This document shows, piece by piece, positions 1 to 10,505 of a DNA stretch of 64,000 nucleotides (the stretch's first letter is position 1; each line of letters starts with the position of its first letter). Both the position numbers and the translations under genes were made by a program. Where the stretch lies: contig CAXARO010000949.1 of assembly GCA_963971305.1 (NCBI GenBank), positions 103,013-167,012 of the forward strand. Direction: 5' to 3'. The notes under the pieces were generated by a model. The model did no database searches. It was not told where the DNA came from and worked only from the letters and a program-made list of their open reading frames with translations. The stretch comes from Arcuatula senhousia. Lineage: Eukaryota > Mollusca > Bivalvia > Mytilida > Mytilidae.

Positions 1-40
1 GACAAGGAAACCGTTACCCCAAGTGCTATTGTCTCATTCA
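1..40 (-). CDS. Receptor A transmembrane exon, partial (cut by window edge)
   Basis: Read on the minus strand, a pyrimidine-rich acceptor ending in TTCATATTCAG is followed by an open phase-1 frame encoding VNETIALGVTVS..., the start of a hydrophobic helix. The exon runs off the left edge. It is almost identical to the receptor C exon at 37701-37779 and lies in the same duplicated block. The phase-1 entry matches the phase-1 exits of the stalk exon (10506-10949) and the ectodomain exon (18217-18534), so these three probably belong to one gene. That linkage is inference. Confidence 0.6.
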
Positions 41-378
41 CTGAATATGAAGAAAAAAAGTTTACAAATACAGAAATATACATGGAGAGTTATTATGTAG
101 TGCTGAATTGGTTTCCCTGTTTGAATGTTTTGGGTTAGGCAACTATACCTTCAATACTTATGTTTTGACCTTCCAATGTTGTGATTCAAATTCTGATGGT
201 GACCAATTACTCCTTGAAATATGTACATACAGCATTACCAAATAAATTTATTTTGGAAACCACTTTGGTATTTTGTATTTCGATTCTTTTGTCAATTATA
301 TATAGTCTTTGATAAGTCTGTAATATTTGAACTGTGAAAGAAAGCAGTCACCATGTTTGATTCGTATTAATTTTGTTT

Positions 379-412
379 GAAATGTGTCTTTAAGAGACGA
401 AACGCTCATCAG
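379..412 (+). ncRNA. Degenerate hammerhead-ribozyme-like motif
   Basis: A short hairpin GTCTT-TAA-GAGAC is followed by GAAAC and GCTCATC. This aligns with the stem II, GAAAC and cleavage-site part of mussel-type hammerhead repeats. The first core strand is not intact (GAAATGT instead of CTGATGA) and the GUH site is lost, so activity is not expected. The same motif occurs at 38128-38161 in the duplicated segment. Confidence 0.3.
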
Positions 413-431
413 AACTTGTATTTATTTTGTC

Positions 432-1100
432 AGCTCACCTGACCCAAAAGGTCAAGTGAGCTATTGTCATCGCCATGCGTCCGTCGTCCGTCCGTTACTT
501 TTTTAAAAATCTTCTCTGAAACAACTGTAGGGATTTTTTCAAAACTTGTTCACAGTATTGATCAGGGCATGATGTTTAAAAATTGTGTTCGGCTTTATAA
601 TTTGTCAACAAACATGGCTGCTGTTACTAAAAATAGAACATGGGATTAAATCACATTCAAAGGCTTATACATGACTTGAAAACTAGAACAGATACAAAAA
701 ATCTAAAGAGTCTTCGGCTCTTCAAAATCAATTACGTTTTCCGTGTTTTTTGGCCTATAAATTGAAAACTATTGCAGATAGAGAAAAGCTGTTGCTTTCT
801 TAAACCTTCAGCTCATTTAGCTCTACAAAAATATCCATTGGGTCGATGTCAGATGACCCCTTAGAGGGGTTACGGCCCTTTAAAGGTGCAAAAATAGTAT
901 TTTTTCATGTTTTTGGTCTATAGATTAAAAACTATTGCAGTTAGAGAAAAGCTGTTGCTTGCTTAAACCTTCAGCTCATTAAGCTCAACAAAAGTCTCCA
1001 TTTTATTAAAAAACATCAATTAGGCTGAAGCTGTCAGATAACCCCTTATAAAAGTTATGACCTCTAACTGTCAAGGTTGAAGTTGAATGATGATTCTTTA
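432..1100 (+). mobile_element. AGCTCACCTG-family element, truncated copy
   Basis: It begins with an imperfect hairpin (AGCTCACCTGACC ... GGTCAAGTGAGCT). A GTCCGTCGTCC microsatellite follows, then a region shared with the other copies (CTGAAAC ... ACATGGC), then about two core repeats with the family words GCAGATAGAGAAAAGCTG and GATGACCCCTTA. The far end typical of the family (AGGCTCCTGGGAGCCT) is missing, so the right limit is approximate. Confidence 0.75.
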
Positions 1101-1184
1101 TTGAGATTTCTGCCTCAGGTGTCCACAAATCTATTCATTCCATCAGTCATTGAGGACAGGTGAAAAAAAAAAAAAAAAAAAAAA

Positions 1185-1799
1185 ATGGCGTCCGATGTTG
1201 ACGAAGCTCTTGACAGCTCCTTAAAAAACTCAGATTTTAGACATTCTAACACTTCGATGACTATGGAAAAATGTGTTGATGGAAATATAGGAGGATTTTG
1301 TGACACAGAGACATCATTCAGGGAGTATTCCCCCCAGAATAGTGAATTTCTTCATGTTTTGATAAACCCACAAACCCCGATTCGTGTTCACGAAAATGTA
1401 AACAATGAGATATGCACCGATAACACATTGACTGATTTAAATGACTTACCGTCATCCCAAGAGTTCGTTCCTGATCAAAACTTTATTGCTTATTTAGACA
1501 ATGAGCTACTAAACCTTCCGAGAGAAAGATACATTTCCAAACTTTTAGAACTTACACATGAGTGTGAAAATACAATAACATGGTATCGCACTATTCTTTG
1601 CAATCGTGTAAAATCAGAAGAAGGGTGTCCTGTATGGCAAGCCGTTTTTACATTTATTCCTCTTTATAGATATCTCTTAAACTTTATAAGATATCTCATA
1701 TACTTTATAAGATATCTCATAAAGTTTATAAGATATCTTATAAACTTTATAAGATATCTTATAAACTTTATGAGATATCTTATAAAAAATAATTTATAA
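1185..1799 (+). CDS. LINE ORF1-like protein, N-terminal frame running into palindromic array
   Basis: The ATG follows a run of 23 A's (1163-1185), so almost no 5' leader is visible. About the first 160 residues are ordinary, acidic, protein-like sequence (YLDNELLNLPRERYISKL... then HECENTITWYR). From about residue 162 the frame enters the 21-bp array and becomes a heptapeptide repeat (FIRYLIN) before stopping. It lies just upstream of the coiled-coil frame at 2888 and the endonuclease/RT frame, so it is probably the first part of the element's ORF1 or an extra ORF0. Interruption of one ORF1 by the array is possible but unproven. I do not recognise a catalytic domain. Confidence 0.5.
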   Translation: MASDVDEALDSSLKNSDFRHSNTSMTMEKCVDGNIGGFCDTETSFREYSPQNSEFLHVLINPQTPIRVHENVNNEICTDNTLTDLNDLPSSQEFVPDQNFIAYLDNELLNLPRERYISKLLELTHECENTITWYRTILCNRVKSEEGCPVWQAVFTFIPLYRYLLNFIRYLIYFIRYLIKFIRYLINFIRYLINFMRYLIKNNL

Positions 1800-2866
1800 G
1801 ATATCTCATATACTTTATAAGATATCTTATAAACTTTATGAGATATCTTATAAATTTTATAAGATATCTTATTTACTATATAAGATATCTTTAAAAGAAA
1901 ATGAGATATCTACTAAACACAATGTTTATAAGATATCTGATAAAGTTTATAAGATATCTCATAATGTTTATAGGATATCTTATAAAGTATATGAGATATC
2001 TTATAAATTATTTTCTATAAGATATCTTATAAAATTTATAAGATATCTTATAAAGTTTATCAGATATCTTATAAACTTTATGAGATATCTTATAAAGTAT
2101 ATGAGATATCTTATAAAGTATATGAGATATCTTATAAATTTTATGAGATATCTTTAAAGAGGCCTTATAAGAATATAAGATATCTTATAACGTTTATAAG
2201 ATATCTCATATATTCTATAAGATATCTTATTAAATATATAAGATATCTCATATACATGGGAGTTTATAAGATATCTTATAAAACATATGAGATATCTTAT
2301 AAAACATATAAGATATCTCATAAAACATATAAGATATCTTATAAAACATATAAGATATCTCATAAAGTTTATTAGATATCTTATAAAGATTATGAGATAT
2401 CTTATATAAAATAATTTATAAGATATCTAATAAAAGTTATAAGATATCTTATAAAGTTTATAAGATATCTCGTAAACTTTATGAGATATCTTATAAAAAA
2501 TAACTTATAAGATATCTCATAAAATATATAAGATATCTAATAAACTTTATGAGATATCTTATAAACTTTATAAGATATCTTATTAGTTTTATAAGATATC
2601 TTATAAGTTTTATAAGATATCTTATAAATTATTTTATATGAGATATCTAATAATCTTTACAAGATATCTTATAAACTTTATGAGATATCTTATATGTTTT
2701 ATAAGATATCTTATTTGTTTTATAAGATATCTTATATGTTTTATAAGATATCTCATATGTTTTATAAGATATCTTATAAACTACCATTTATATGAGATAT
2801 CTTATATATTTAATAAGATATCTTATAAAGTATACGAGATATCTTATAAATTTTATGAGATATCTT
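1663..2866. repeat. Tandem array of about 55 palindromic 21-bp units with GATATC cores
   Basis: Nearly every unit is a version of the perfect palindrome TTTATAAGATATCTTATAAA plus one linker base. I counted about 55 GATATC cores. Most lie exactly 21 bp apart, with longer steps of 26-32 bp at intervals where AATAATTT-like spacers occur. The flank word ATCTTTAAAGAGG occurs at about 2150 and about 2862, and many cores recur at +711, so a roughly 711-bp block may have duplicated. Because 21 is divisible by 3, long frames with heptapeptide repeats open on both strands (FIRYLIN/C and YEISYKF); these are unlikely to be independent genes. Confidence 0.95.
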
Positions 2867-2887
2867 TAAAGAGGAATAAATATAAAT

Positions 2888-4006
2888 ATGGCGTGCCATA
2901 GTCCTGAAGGGTCACTTTACACGAGAAAAACTACACCAAAAAGAACCGCTACACAAATGTACGCACGAGATTGTTTCATTCTTTACATGTTTCTTAACGG
3001 CGACAAAAGTAACATTTATGAAGTCTTTCGCAACGTACAAGCAAACGAGACCCCTCGTCCTAGTTGCAATTCAATTTTGTCTACTGTTGAAACTAGAGTT
3101 AACTTACAAACAGTACTCCAGAGATTAAATGACTTAGAAAAATCTGATAAAGACAATAGGAAAACAATAGACACGTTAAAGAAAGAGAACAATAAACTGA
3201 AGGTAGAACTCAAGGAATTGGTCGAAAAGGTCGACAGTATTTCACAAAACTGCAATAGGAAATTCACGCAATACGATGCAAGTCACAAACTCTTAAACCA
3301 GCAGTCAAAATCCGTCGGTGAATTCAACTATCAATTTTATAACAACTCTTCACAGAAAGTGGAAGATGAACTTTCCCGTCACAATAAACTATTTGTAAAT
3401 CTTCAGAAAAGCCTGTATGACCTGAAAACAAAAGTTACAAACTCATATGCAGACATTGTTTCCCCAAAGAGAACCCCAGTTATAGAAACTACTGAAGACG
3501 TGACTACTAATACAACTCGGACCGTTACTCCTGATCGCGTTTCACCTGAGCGCACACCTGTACAGTTGTCCAGTCCATTGATCTCCAATAGCCCAAAGTC
3601 TGATAACACTTCTGATCTTGACGCTAATTCGAATACAAGTACTCACGCTAATACATACAACATACCGGTTCGAACAAACGGAATAACGGAGAAAGTCAGT
3701 GTGATTAACGAAGACTCATTCACCGGTGTAACTAGAAACCGGACTGCACGTTATTACTTACATGGCATATCAAGTTCATCAACTAGAAATGGTATTTGGA
3801 ACTATTTAACCGAACGCGGAGTTTCTGCAACTTTCTTGAGGCTATTTGACCCAAAACATGACTATTCTCGCGTCATCTCCGCTAAACTGAATGTTACTGT
3901 GGACAGTGCACAACTGATCGAAAAACCAAATTTTTGGCCGAAAGGTGTTAGTTGTCGCAAGTGGCTGAGTAATCGCGAATGGTACGGTGAACAGGATAAC
4001 AAATAA
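2888..4006 (+). CDS. LINE ORF1-like protein with coiled coil
   Basis: This 372-residue frame starts 22 bp after the last array core. An in-frame stop at 2867 precedes the ATG. Residues of about 70-120 form a strongly charged coiled coil (DLEKSDKDNRKTIDTLKKEN). A Ser/Thr/Pro-rich linker follows. A folded C-terminal part of about 280-365 contains RYYLHGISSSSTRNGIWNYL and SRVISAKLNV. A coiled coil plus a basic C-terminal domain directly upstream of an endonuclease/RT frame is the usual layout of a LINE ORF1 nucleic-acid chaperone. The frame is intact to its stop, 10 bp before the next frame opens. Confidence 0.65.
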   Translation: MACHSPEGSLYTRKTTPKRTATQMYARDCFILYMFLNGDKSNIYEVFRNVQANETPRPSCNSILSTVETRVNLQTVLQRLNDLEKSDKDNRKTIDTLKKENNKLKVELKELVEKVDSISQNCNRKFTQYDASHKLLNQQSKSVGEFNYQFYNNSSQKVEDELSRHNKLFVNLQKSLYDLKTKVTNSYADIVSPKRTPVIETTEDVTTNTTRTVTPDRVSPERTPVQLSSPLISNSPKSDNTSDLDANSNTSTHANTYNIPVRTNGITEKVSVINEDSFTGVTRNRTARYYLHGISSSSTRNGIWNYLTERGVSATFLRLFDPKHDYSRVISAKLNVTVDSAQLIEKPNFWPKGVSCRKWLSNREWYGEQDNK

Positions 4007-4078
4007 CTTTAAATTATGTTTTTTAAGCCTTATATATTGTATTTGTTGTTTCCAACAGTTTATTTTCTATTGGTAATT

Positions 4079-7000
4079 ATGGGTAGTATTAATATTATGA
4101 CATGGAATGTAAGAGGCATAATGTCCTCAACTGTTTGCTTGTCAGATTTACTTGAAATGTCAAATTGTGATATTTTTATCATAACTGAACACAAATTGAA
4201 ACCTAACTCGTTACAATATTTGTCTTCTATAGATAACAGGTACAATTGTATTAGTAAAGCTGATGAATTGCCAAACTGTTATAGAGCCTTCCATGGAAAA
4301 GGCGGAGTTGCCCTTTTATACAAATCGACTCTTGAATTTTGTATAAGTGAAATAAATGATATTCAATCAAATCGTACTGTAGGCATTGAGTTAAAGCAAC
4401 CAAATACTGTACCTTTTTACATATTTCGAACATATTTACCCTCAGATGAGGACATAGACACTTATAAATATGAGTTGAATCTTTTAGAATCATTGTTATC
4501 GTATTACATTAATTATGGTTATGTAATTATTGCAGGTGATTTAAATGCTAGCTGTAGTATGCTTAATACTGTACATGTAAACAAGACCAAATCAGTTGCA
4601 TTAAGTAATTTTGTATCACAGTATAACCTTCAGTGTGCAGGTTCTGATTTTCAATTCAAAGGGCCTTATTATACGTATATAACAAAGCAAACCATGTTAG
4701 ATCATATTTTATTTGATAAATGTGCACTGAGGCAACTGATCTCTTATGAAGTCCTTAATGAGGGGTCAATTAGCAGTACATCAGATCACCTACCTGTTTC
4801 AGCTGTCTTCCGTTTGAACTGTAACCCACATTGTGTTATGAATAAGATGCTCCGTCTTCCCGCGTGGCACAAGGCTGAAGACCCTTTACTTTTACAATAT
4901 AAGAAACATTTAAGTGATCACCTTGAACCACTTACTGACAATATCATGTCTGTAGATGAACTCTATAATCACTTTGTTACAACTGTACATTCAGCTAGTG
5001 ACAATTCTATACCCAAATGTGGATTTAACCCAAAACTTAAGCCCTACTGGACTGCTGAAGTAAACGCCGCTCATAAACATGAAAGGGCAATGCGTCGTAT
5101 CTGGTTACATGAAGACAGACCGACGGGAATGATCTATGAATCCTACAGAAACTACAAAAAAGCTAAAAGCGATTTCCGAAATGTCCAGCGTTGTGCGGCC
5201 GAAAAGTTCATTAAAGAGTCTATTGATGATATAAATGAAGCGGCAGATTGTGACATTCGTCTCTTCTGGAAGTTAATGAAACGTTCAAAACCTAAGTCAA
5301 AGCGAATTTATCCAGAAATAGTTTACAACGACAAACTTGGTAACACCCCAGAGACGGTAGCTGAGACTTTCAAGGAATACTTTATGGACTTGTATAGTGA
5401 AACTGAAAATAATGACTTTGACTCCAAAAACAAGCATTACGTAGATAAGACTTATGAAACTATTCACAAATCTCTAGTGCGAGGTGATATTCTCCCAGGT
5501 GGTTCTATAACAGAGGATGAAGTATCCAACATAGTTAAAAATCTAAAGCGTAGAAAAGCAAGTGGTATTGACCGAATTCAACACGAACACATCCTGTATG
5601 GTTGTAAAGCTATTATAAAGTTTTTAACATATCTTTTTTACATTATTGTTGAAACTGCCGAACTACCTACAGTCTGGAAGCATGGACTTATTGTGCCCTA
5701 TATAAAGGCAACAATAAACCGAAACACCTACCGGATAGCTACAGACCCATCAGTCTTCTTTCATGTACTCTTAAAATATTTGAACGTGTTTTATACTCTC
5801 GAATTCTGGATGAAGTCTCAGAAAACATGAACTTTCCTAATCCCCAACAACAAGGGTTTCAAACAGGGCTCAGTTGTCTCACTGCGTCATTTAATTTACA
5901 AGAAACTGTGTATTTTAACTTAGAGTTGTCTAGTAAAGTATATGTAGCTTTTATGGATAGTCGAAAAGCCTTCGACACAGTGTGGCGAAAAGGGTTATTA
6001 GTCAAATTAAATAGATTAGGTGTGAAAGGTAAATTGTGGCAATTGATAGATAACCTTCATGTTAATACATATAGTGCCATCATTGTAAATCAATGTCAGT
6101 CTGTGTTTTTTCATGTAAATGAAGGTGTTCGCCAAGGTGGTGTTCTTTCTGGTTTACTTTATTTAGTTTTTATAAACGATTTAATAAATGATCTTCAGAA
6201 TGTAAACTCAAATACTGGTGTTAATAATGTTGTAAGTTGTGCCCCTTCATTAGCTGATGATATTGCTTGTATTAGTACAACCCCCGTTATGTTACAACGT
6301 ATGCTTGATGTCTGCTACAAGTTCTCAAGAATGTGGCGATTCACATTTAACGCACAGAAGTCATACATTGTGATATTCACAACTAACCCGAGGTCGGATA
6401 CATCCAGCTTAAACTGGACTATAGGACAAGAATGTATTCCTATTTCAAAAAACGTTACTCATCTTGGTATTATCTTAAACGCTAACTTGAAAGCTCACGA
6501 AAGAACTCTTAAAGCCTGTCAAAAAGGAAAAAATACGTTTTTTGCGCTGAGTGGAATTTCCACAGACTCAACAAACCCAAGTGTACTTGTAAAACTATAT
6601 TTCTCTGTTGTCCTACCATCTACACTGTATGGTTGTGAACTTTGGACTAACCTTAAAGCACAAGACTGGTCTGCTCTTAACCGATTCCAACACATGATAA
6701 TCAAAAACATTTTGAAGCTCAAAATTACTACACGCTCAGACATGTGTGAGAGTATTCTAGGCATTCATCCTATCACAAGTGAGATTGATAAACGAAAGTT
6801 ATTCTTTCTTCAAAAACTGTGCAATTTGGATAATAAACACTTATCAAAAGCTATCTTCTTAAATAGACTGTTTTCGTATCTGATGGATCCCATTAGTAAA
6901 CATCTTGGTTATATTCCAGATATTATAACTTTACTTTACAGATATAACCTACATGAACACTTACCCGCATAAATAATGATAGTGACTTTGTTAAATTTCG

Positions 7001-7469
7001 AGAAATACACGATACTGTGACATTTGCAAATTATTGGCAGAATTCTAGAACAGAAAATGAAATAAAGAGATCTTTTTTTATTACCAAACTTTTAACGGAC
7101 GTCCCAAGTGTTAGCTCAACAATGTTATGCAAAATCTGTGATCGACAATACGTAGACTTTTTCAATCATGTTTCCTGTGCCTGCTACGCAACTACAGCAT
7201 TGAGACAAATATGGTGGGACTTAATTATCGAAAACTTTGATCTAGAACTTTTTGTCGAACTCGACTCGTACTCACCGGATGTTCTTTACAACATTCTACT
7301 TGGTAAAGTACCGAACACTTTACAGGACAACGATGATGATTCAATTGATCTTATGAAACTCTGTCACGCTCACGTTGTACAATGCGCTGCAGAATACAAC
7401 CGACGAATTAGACTTATGAGTGATAGCATAAACCAGGATTGTGCTAATACAAGCAACCCTAGATTCTAA
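4079..7469 (+). pseudogene. LINE ORF2: APE endonuclease + reverse transcriptase, two frameshifts
   Basis: The frame opens at 4016; the better start is 4079, just before INIMTWNVRG. The APE-type endonuclease shows MTWNVRG, ITEHK, AGDLNAS (about 4535) and SDHLPVSAVF (about 4781). The reverse transcriptase shows KASGIDRIQHEHI (about 5560), GFQTG, AFMDSRKAFD, GVRQGG, LADD and THLGI. A CxxC...HxxC zinc knuckle with CKIC lies at about 7128. Two single-step frame changes break it, one near 5698 (the SYRPISLL block continues in another frame) and one near 6968 (FVKFREIHD continues in the third frame). The RT active site reads LADD rather than YADD/FADD. This is an inactive copy of a non-LTR retrotransposon. 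AATAAA lies at about 7594 with no long A-tail. Confidence 0.9.
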
Positions 7470-8739
7470 TATTACATGAATAATTTCATTATTTGTAAAT
7501 ATCATATTCATTTTCTATCTTCTATGTAATTATATGTAACTATTTGCATTATATATATTGATATAATTGTTCATATATCTCATGTACTTGAGGAAATAAA
7601 AGTATGATTGAGTATTTGTCTAAAATGATTTCAGCTCCGGGATGAAAAAGTTATTCGATTTTAATTGCAAATATTAAAAACGAAAGAATATGGAATATGT
7701 GCCAAAAAGACACGATCCACATATTGAAATGATTTTAATAAATGAACAAATGTGATAGGGTCATTTTATTTGTTTTAATAAAATATATATTTTTATCTAA
7801 TATGTGTTAATTCTTACGCCAAGGTACATTGATTATCTACTATTTGGATTTGTACTTTCTATACAGTGATTTTCTATTATGTCCAGTTTATTCTGAAGGT
7901 ATGTCTTGATTGGTTAAGTTCTGAGTAGTTCTTATGATAATTCTAGTCGTATGTTGAAAGTTTTGAAGTTCTTTATGGAGATTTAAATTCTAAATTGCAG
8001 TTTCATATTTTTCATATTAAGTATTTATAATAGTATAGCAGAGATATTTAGTTTAGTTTTTATAGACATTTCATACATTTCACTTTTGGATGGATTTACA
8101 TTATATTTGGATTTACATATTCTGAAAATTAGAAGACTTTTATAAAGGATTATATTCTGTATACCAGTATCTTGCAACTTACTGAGATGTAGTGGTGTTG
8201 ATTTGTATTGTAAACTCAGTTCTACAGATTGAGTTTAGTTTAATAAAGAATCCTAGCTATGAAAATAGTATTTCCTGATGCCCTAGGAAATCACACCCTT
8301 TTACACAAAAGCAAAATTTCGCTGCGTGTGAAGCGCTTTTCTGGATTAACCTTCATCAGACACGCTAGGAGTAGAAAACTTGGAAAACCGGTATAATATT
8401 AAATTTGAAAAAAAAAATGCCAAAAAATATTACAACAATGACCAAACAGATAAATTTCCCTTGCGTTCACTGTGATTTTGTGCAGTGGTTGGTGTAAATG
8501 AATTTTTTTTTGGTAATTTCCCTAATATAAGACGCTTACCGCTTGAATCGTCGTTTTCCTTTTCGGTTTTCGGTGTTGATTGCCAATTGTAATCAACTAA
8601 ATAAAAAATAAAAAAATATATATTAAGACACCGATGTAAATAAAAATTTAAAAATGATAAAAAGAACATTTTAAGTGACTAAAACTTGTCTTTTTAATAT
8701 GAATTTAATTTTTTTTTAATACTTTAAAAATACTTGATA
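7470..8739. other. Gene-free stretch after the LINE
   Basis: The probable LINE 3' UTR ends near 7620. The rest is AT-rich sequence without a credible reading frame. The one structured item is the minus-strand hammerhead fold at 8324-8365. Confidence 0.6.
8324..8365 (-). ncRNA. Hammerhead-ribozyme-like fold, minus strand
   Basis: Read on the minus strand from 8365: stem I GCGUGU, core CUGAUGA, short stem II AGGUUAAUCCA, GAAA, then a two-base-pair stem III (A-U, A-U) closed by tetraloop GCGC, then U16.1 and C17, then stem I return ACACGC. Stem I is a perfect 6 bp. Stem III is minimal, as in known metazoan type I hammerheads. The weak point is stem II, which has an A-A mismatch next to the core and two G-C pairs. 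Cleavage would fall after C at 8330. Confidence 0.6.
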
Positions 8740-10060
8740 CAAGAGGCTCCCAGGAGCCTAAATCGCTCACCTGGTCTTGATGTCAACCTTATGAAAAACT
8801 TTGTAGAGCGAAATAAGCTGAACATTTAAGCAAGCAAAAGCTTTTCTCTATCTGCAATAGTTTTCATTCTATAGACCAACAACACTATTTTTCGCCTTTA
8901 AGGGGCTGTAACCCCTATAAGGGGTCATCTGACAACTTCGACCCTATGGAGACTTTTGTAGAGCTAAATGAGCTGAACAATTTAGCAAGCAACAACTTTT
9001 CTCTATCTGCTGTAGTTTTCATTCTATTGGCTAAAAACACCTTTTTTCGCCTTTAAGGGTCTGTAACCCCTATAAGGGGTCATCTGACAACTTCGACCCT
9101 ATGAAGACTTTTGTAGAGCTTAATGAGCTGAACATTTAAGCAAGCAACAGCTTTTCCCTATCTGCAATAGTTTTCATTCAATAGGCAAAAAACACTATTT
9201 TTCGCCTTTTAGGGGCTGTAACCCCTATAAGGGGTCATCTGACAACTTCGACCCTAATGAGACTTTTGTAGAGCTAAATGAGCTGAACATTTAAACAAGC
9301 AACAGCTTTTCTCTATCTGCAATAGTTTTCATTCTATAGACCAAAAACACTATTTTTTGCCTGTAAGGGGCTGTAACCCCTATAAGGGGTCATCTGACAA
9401 CTTCGACCCTATGAAGACTTTTGTAGAGCTGAATGAGCTGAACATTTAAGCAAGCAACAGCTTTTCCCTATCTGCAATAGTTTTCATTCTATAGGCAAAA
9501 ACACTATTTTTCGCCTTTTAGGGGCTGTAACCCCTATAAGGGGTCATCTGACAACTTCGACCCTATGTAGACTTTTGTAAAGCTAAATGAGCTGAACATA
9601 TAGGCAAGCAACAGCTTTTCTCTATCTGCAATAGTTTTCATTCTATAAGCCAAAAACATGAAAAAATGCTATTTTTCACCTTTCAGGGGCTGTAACCCCT
9701 ATAAGGGATCATCTGACAACTTCGACCAAATGGAGACTTTTGTAAAACTTTTGATGCTGAAGCAGTAGCGTAGCATCAGATTTCATGTATCTCTTATACT
9801 TTTTGATTACAAGCCAAAAACAGTAGTTTGTCCCCCTGGTCTATTTTTAGTAACGGTGGCCATGTTTTTTGACGGATCAAAAATCGAAACACAAGTTTGG
9901 AGCAGGACACCCTAAGGATCATTCATACCAAGTTTCATTAAATTCTGTTCAGTAGTTTCAGAGGAGAAGATTTTTGAAATATTGTTAACGGACGACAGAC
10001 GACGACGACGGACGCCAAGTGATGGCAATAGCTCACCTGGACCTTCGGTCCAGGTGAGCT
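8740..10060 (-). mobile_element. AGCTCACCTG-family element, inverted full-length copy
   Basis: Both ends are present. The left is hairpin AGGCTCCCAGGAGCCT (8744-8759) followed by CGCTCACCTGG. The right is a perfect 14-bp-stem hairpin at 10030-10060 (AGCTCACCTGGACC, loop TTC). Between them lie about six core repeats of roughly 155 bp (AGCAAGCAACAGCTTTT ... TAAGGGGTCATCTGACAAC) and, near the right end, a GACGACGACGG microsatellite. No coding frame is present. The layout resembles the non-autonomous 'pearl' elements described from bivalves and Helitron-type HINE/DINE elements; the class is inferred. Confidence 0.85.
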
Positions 10061-10224
10061 AATAAAAACAGATATCTATCATCTAAGAAATACACAATGT
10101 GCAACATTAATCTTGTTTAGCTAAAAATTACAGGATTGAGTATTTCACGCTTGTATATTAAGCGTAGCCTTTTATTGTTGGTACTTGCAAATACGAATAA
10201 CTTATTGCTTGGTTCTAATTACGC

Positions 10225-10420
10225 GTGTAAGAGACTGACCATTTGATTTGAAAGGGGGGAGCTTGGTTTTTAACTAAAAATATTTTGAATCGAAATTGAT
10301 GAAAAAATATGTTGTCAGAAGAAGTTAAAAAAAATCTAAAGAAGGACTTCTTTCTGCTTCCGTAGACCCTAAGTGTAAGTTTTGTGAACTTGATGCATTT
10401 ATTCGGCTGCTCTCTCATGT
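10225..10420 (+). repeat. Interspersed repeat, GACCATTT family
   Basis: It carries AGAGACTGACCATTTGATTTGAAAGGGGGG and, about 90 bp later, GAAGGACTTCTTTCTGC. The same two anchors in the same order occur at about 44980-45240 and 49880-50330, with partial copies near 41640 and 45397. No ORF is common to the copies. Confidence 0.6.
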
Positions 10421-10505
10421 CCCTGGAAGAAAAAAATGGTAAACGTATACTAAAACAATATTTCTAATTAGAAAAAAAATAAGGATATCAAGGGAAGTAC
10501 ATTAC

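Larger units (their letters stand above)
1..738. repeat. Segmental duplication, left copy
   Basis: This stretch matches 37740-38494 in the same orientation with scattered substitutions and one short indel in the CCGTCGTCC microsatellite. It includes a transmembrane exon, intron sequence, a degenerate hammerhead-like motif and the start of an AGCTCACCTGACC element. Homology stops abruptly after the shared AAAATCAATTACGTT. This is best explained by duplication of a receptor gene segment. Confidence 0.9.

Noticed and set aside
2154..2363. Minus-strand frame of FIRYLIC repeats as a gene
   Set aside because: It exists only because the 21-bp units are palindromic; no start context or flanking coding sequence.
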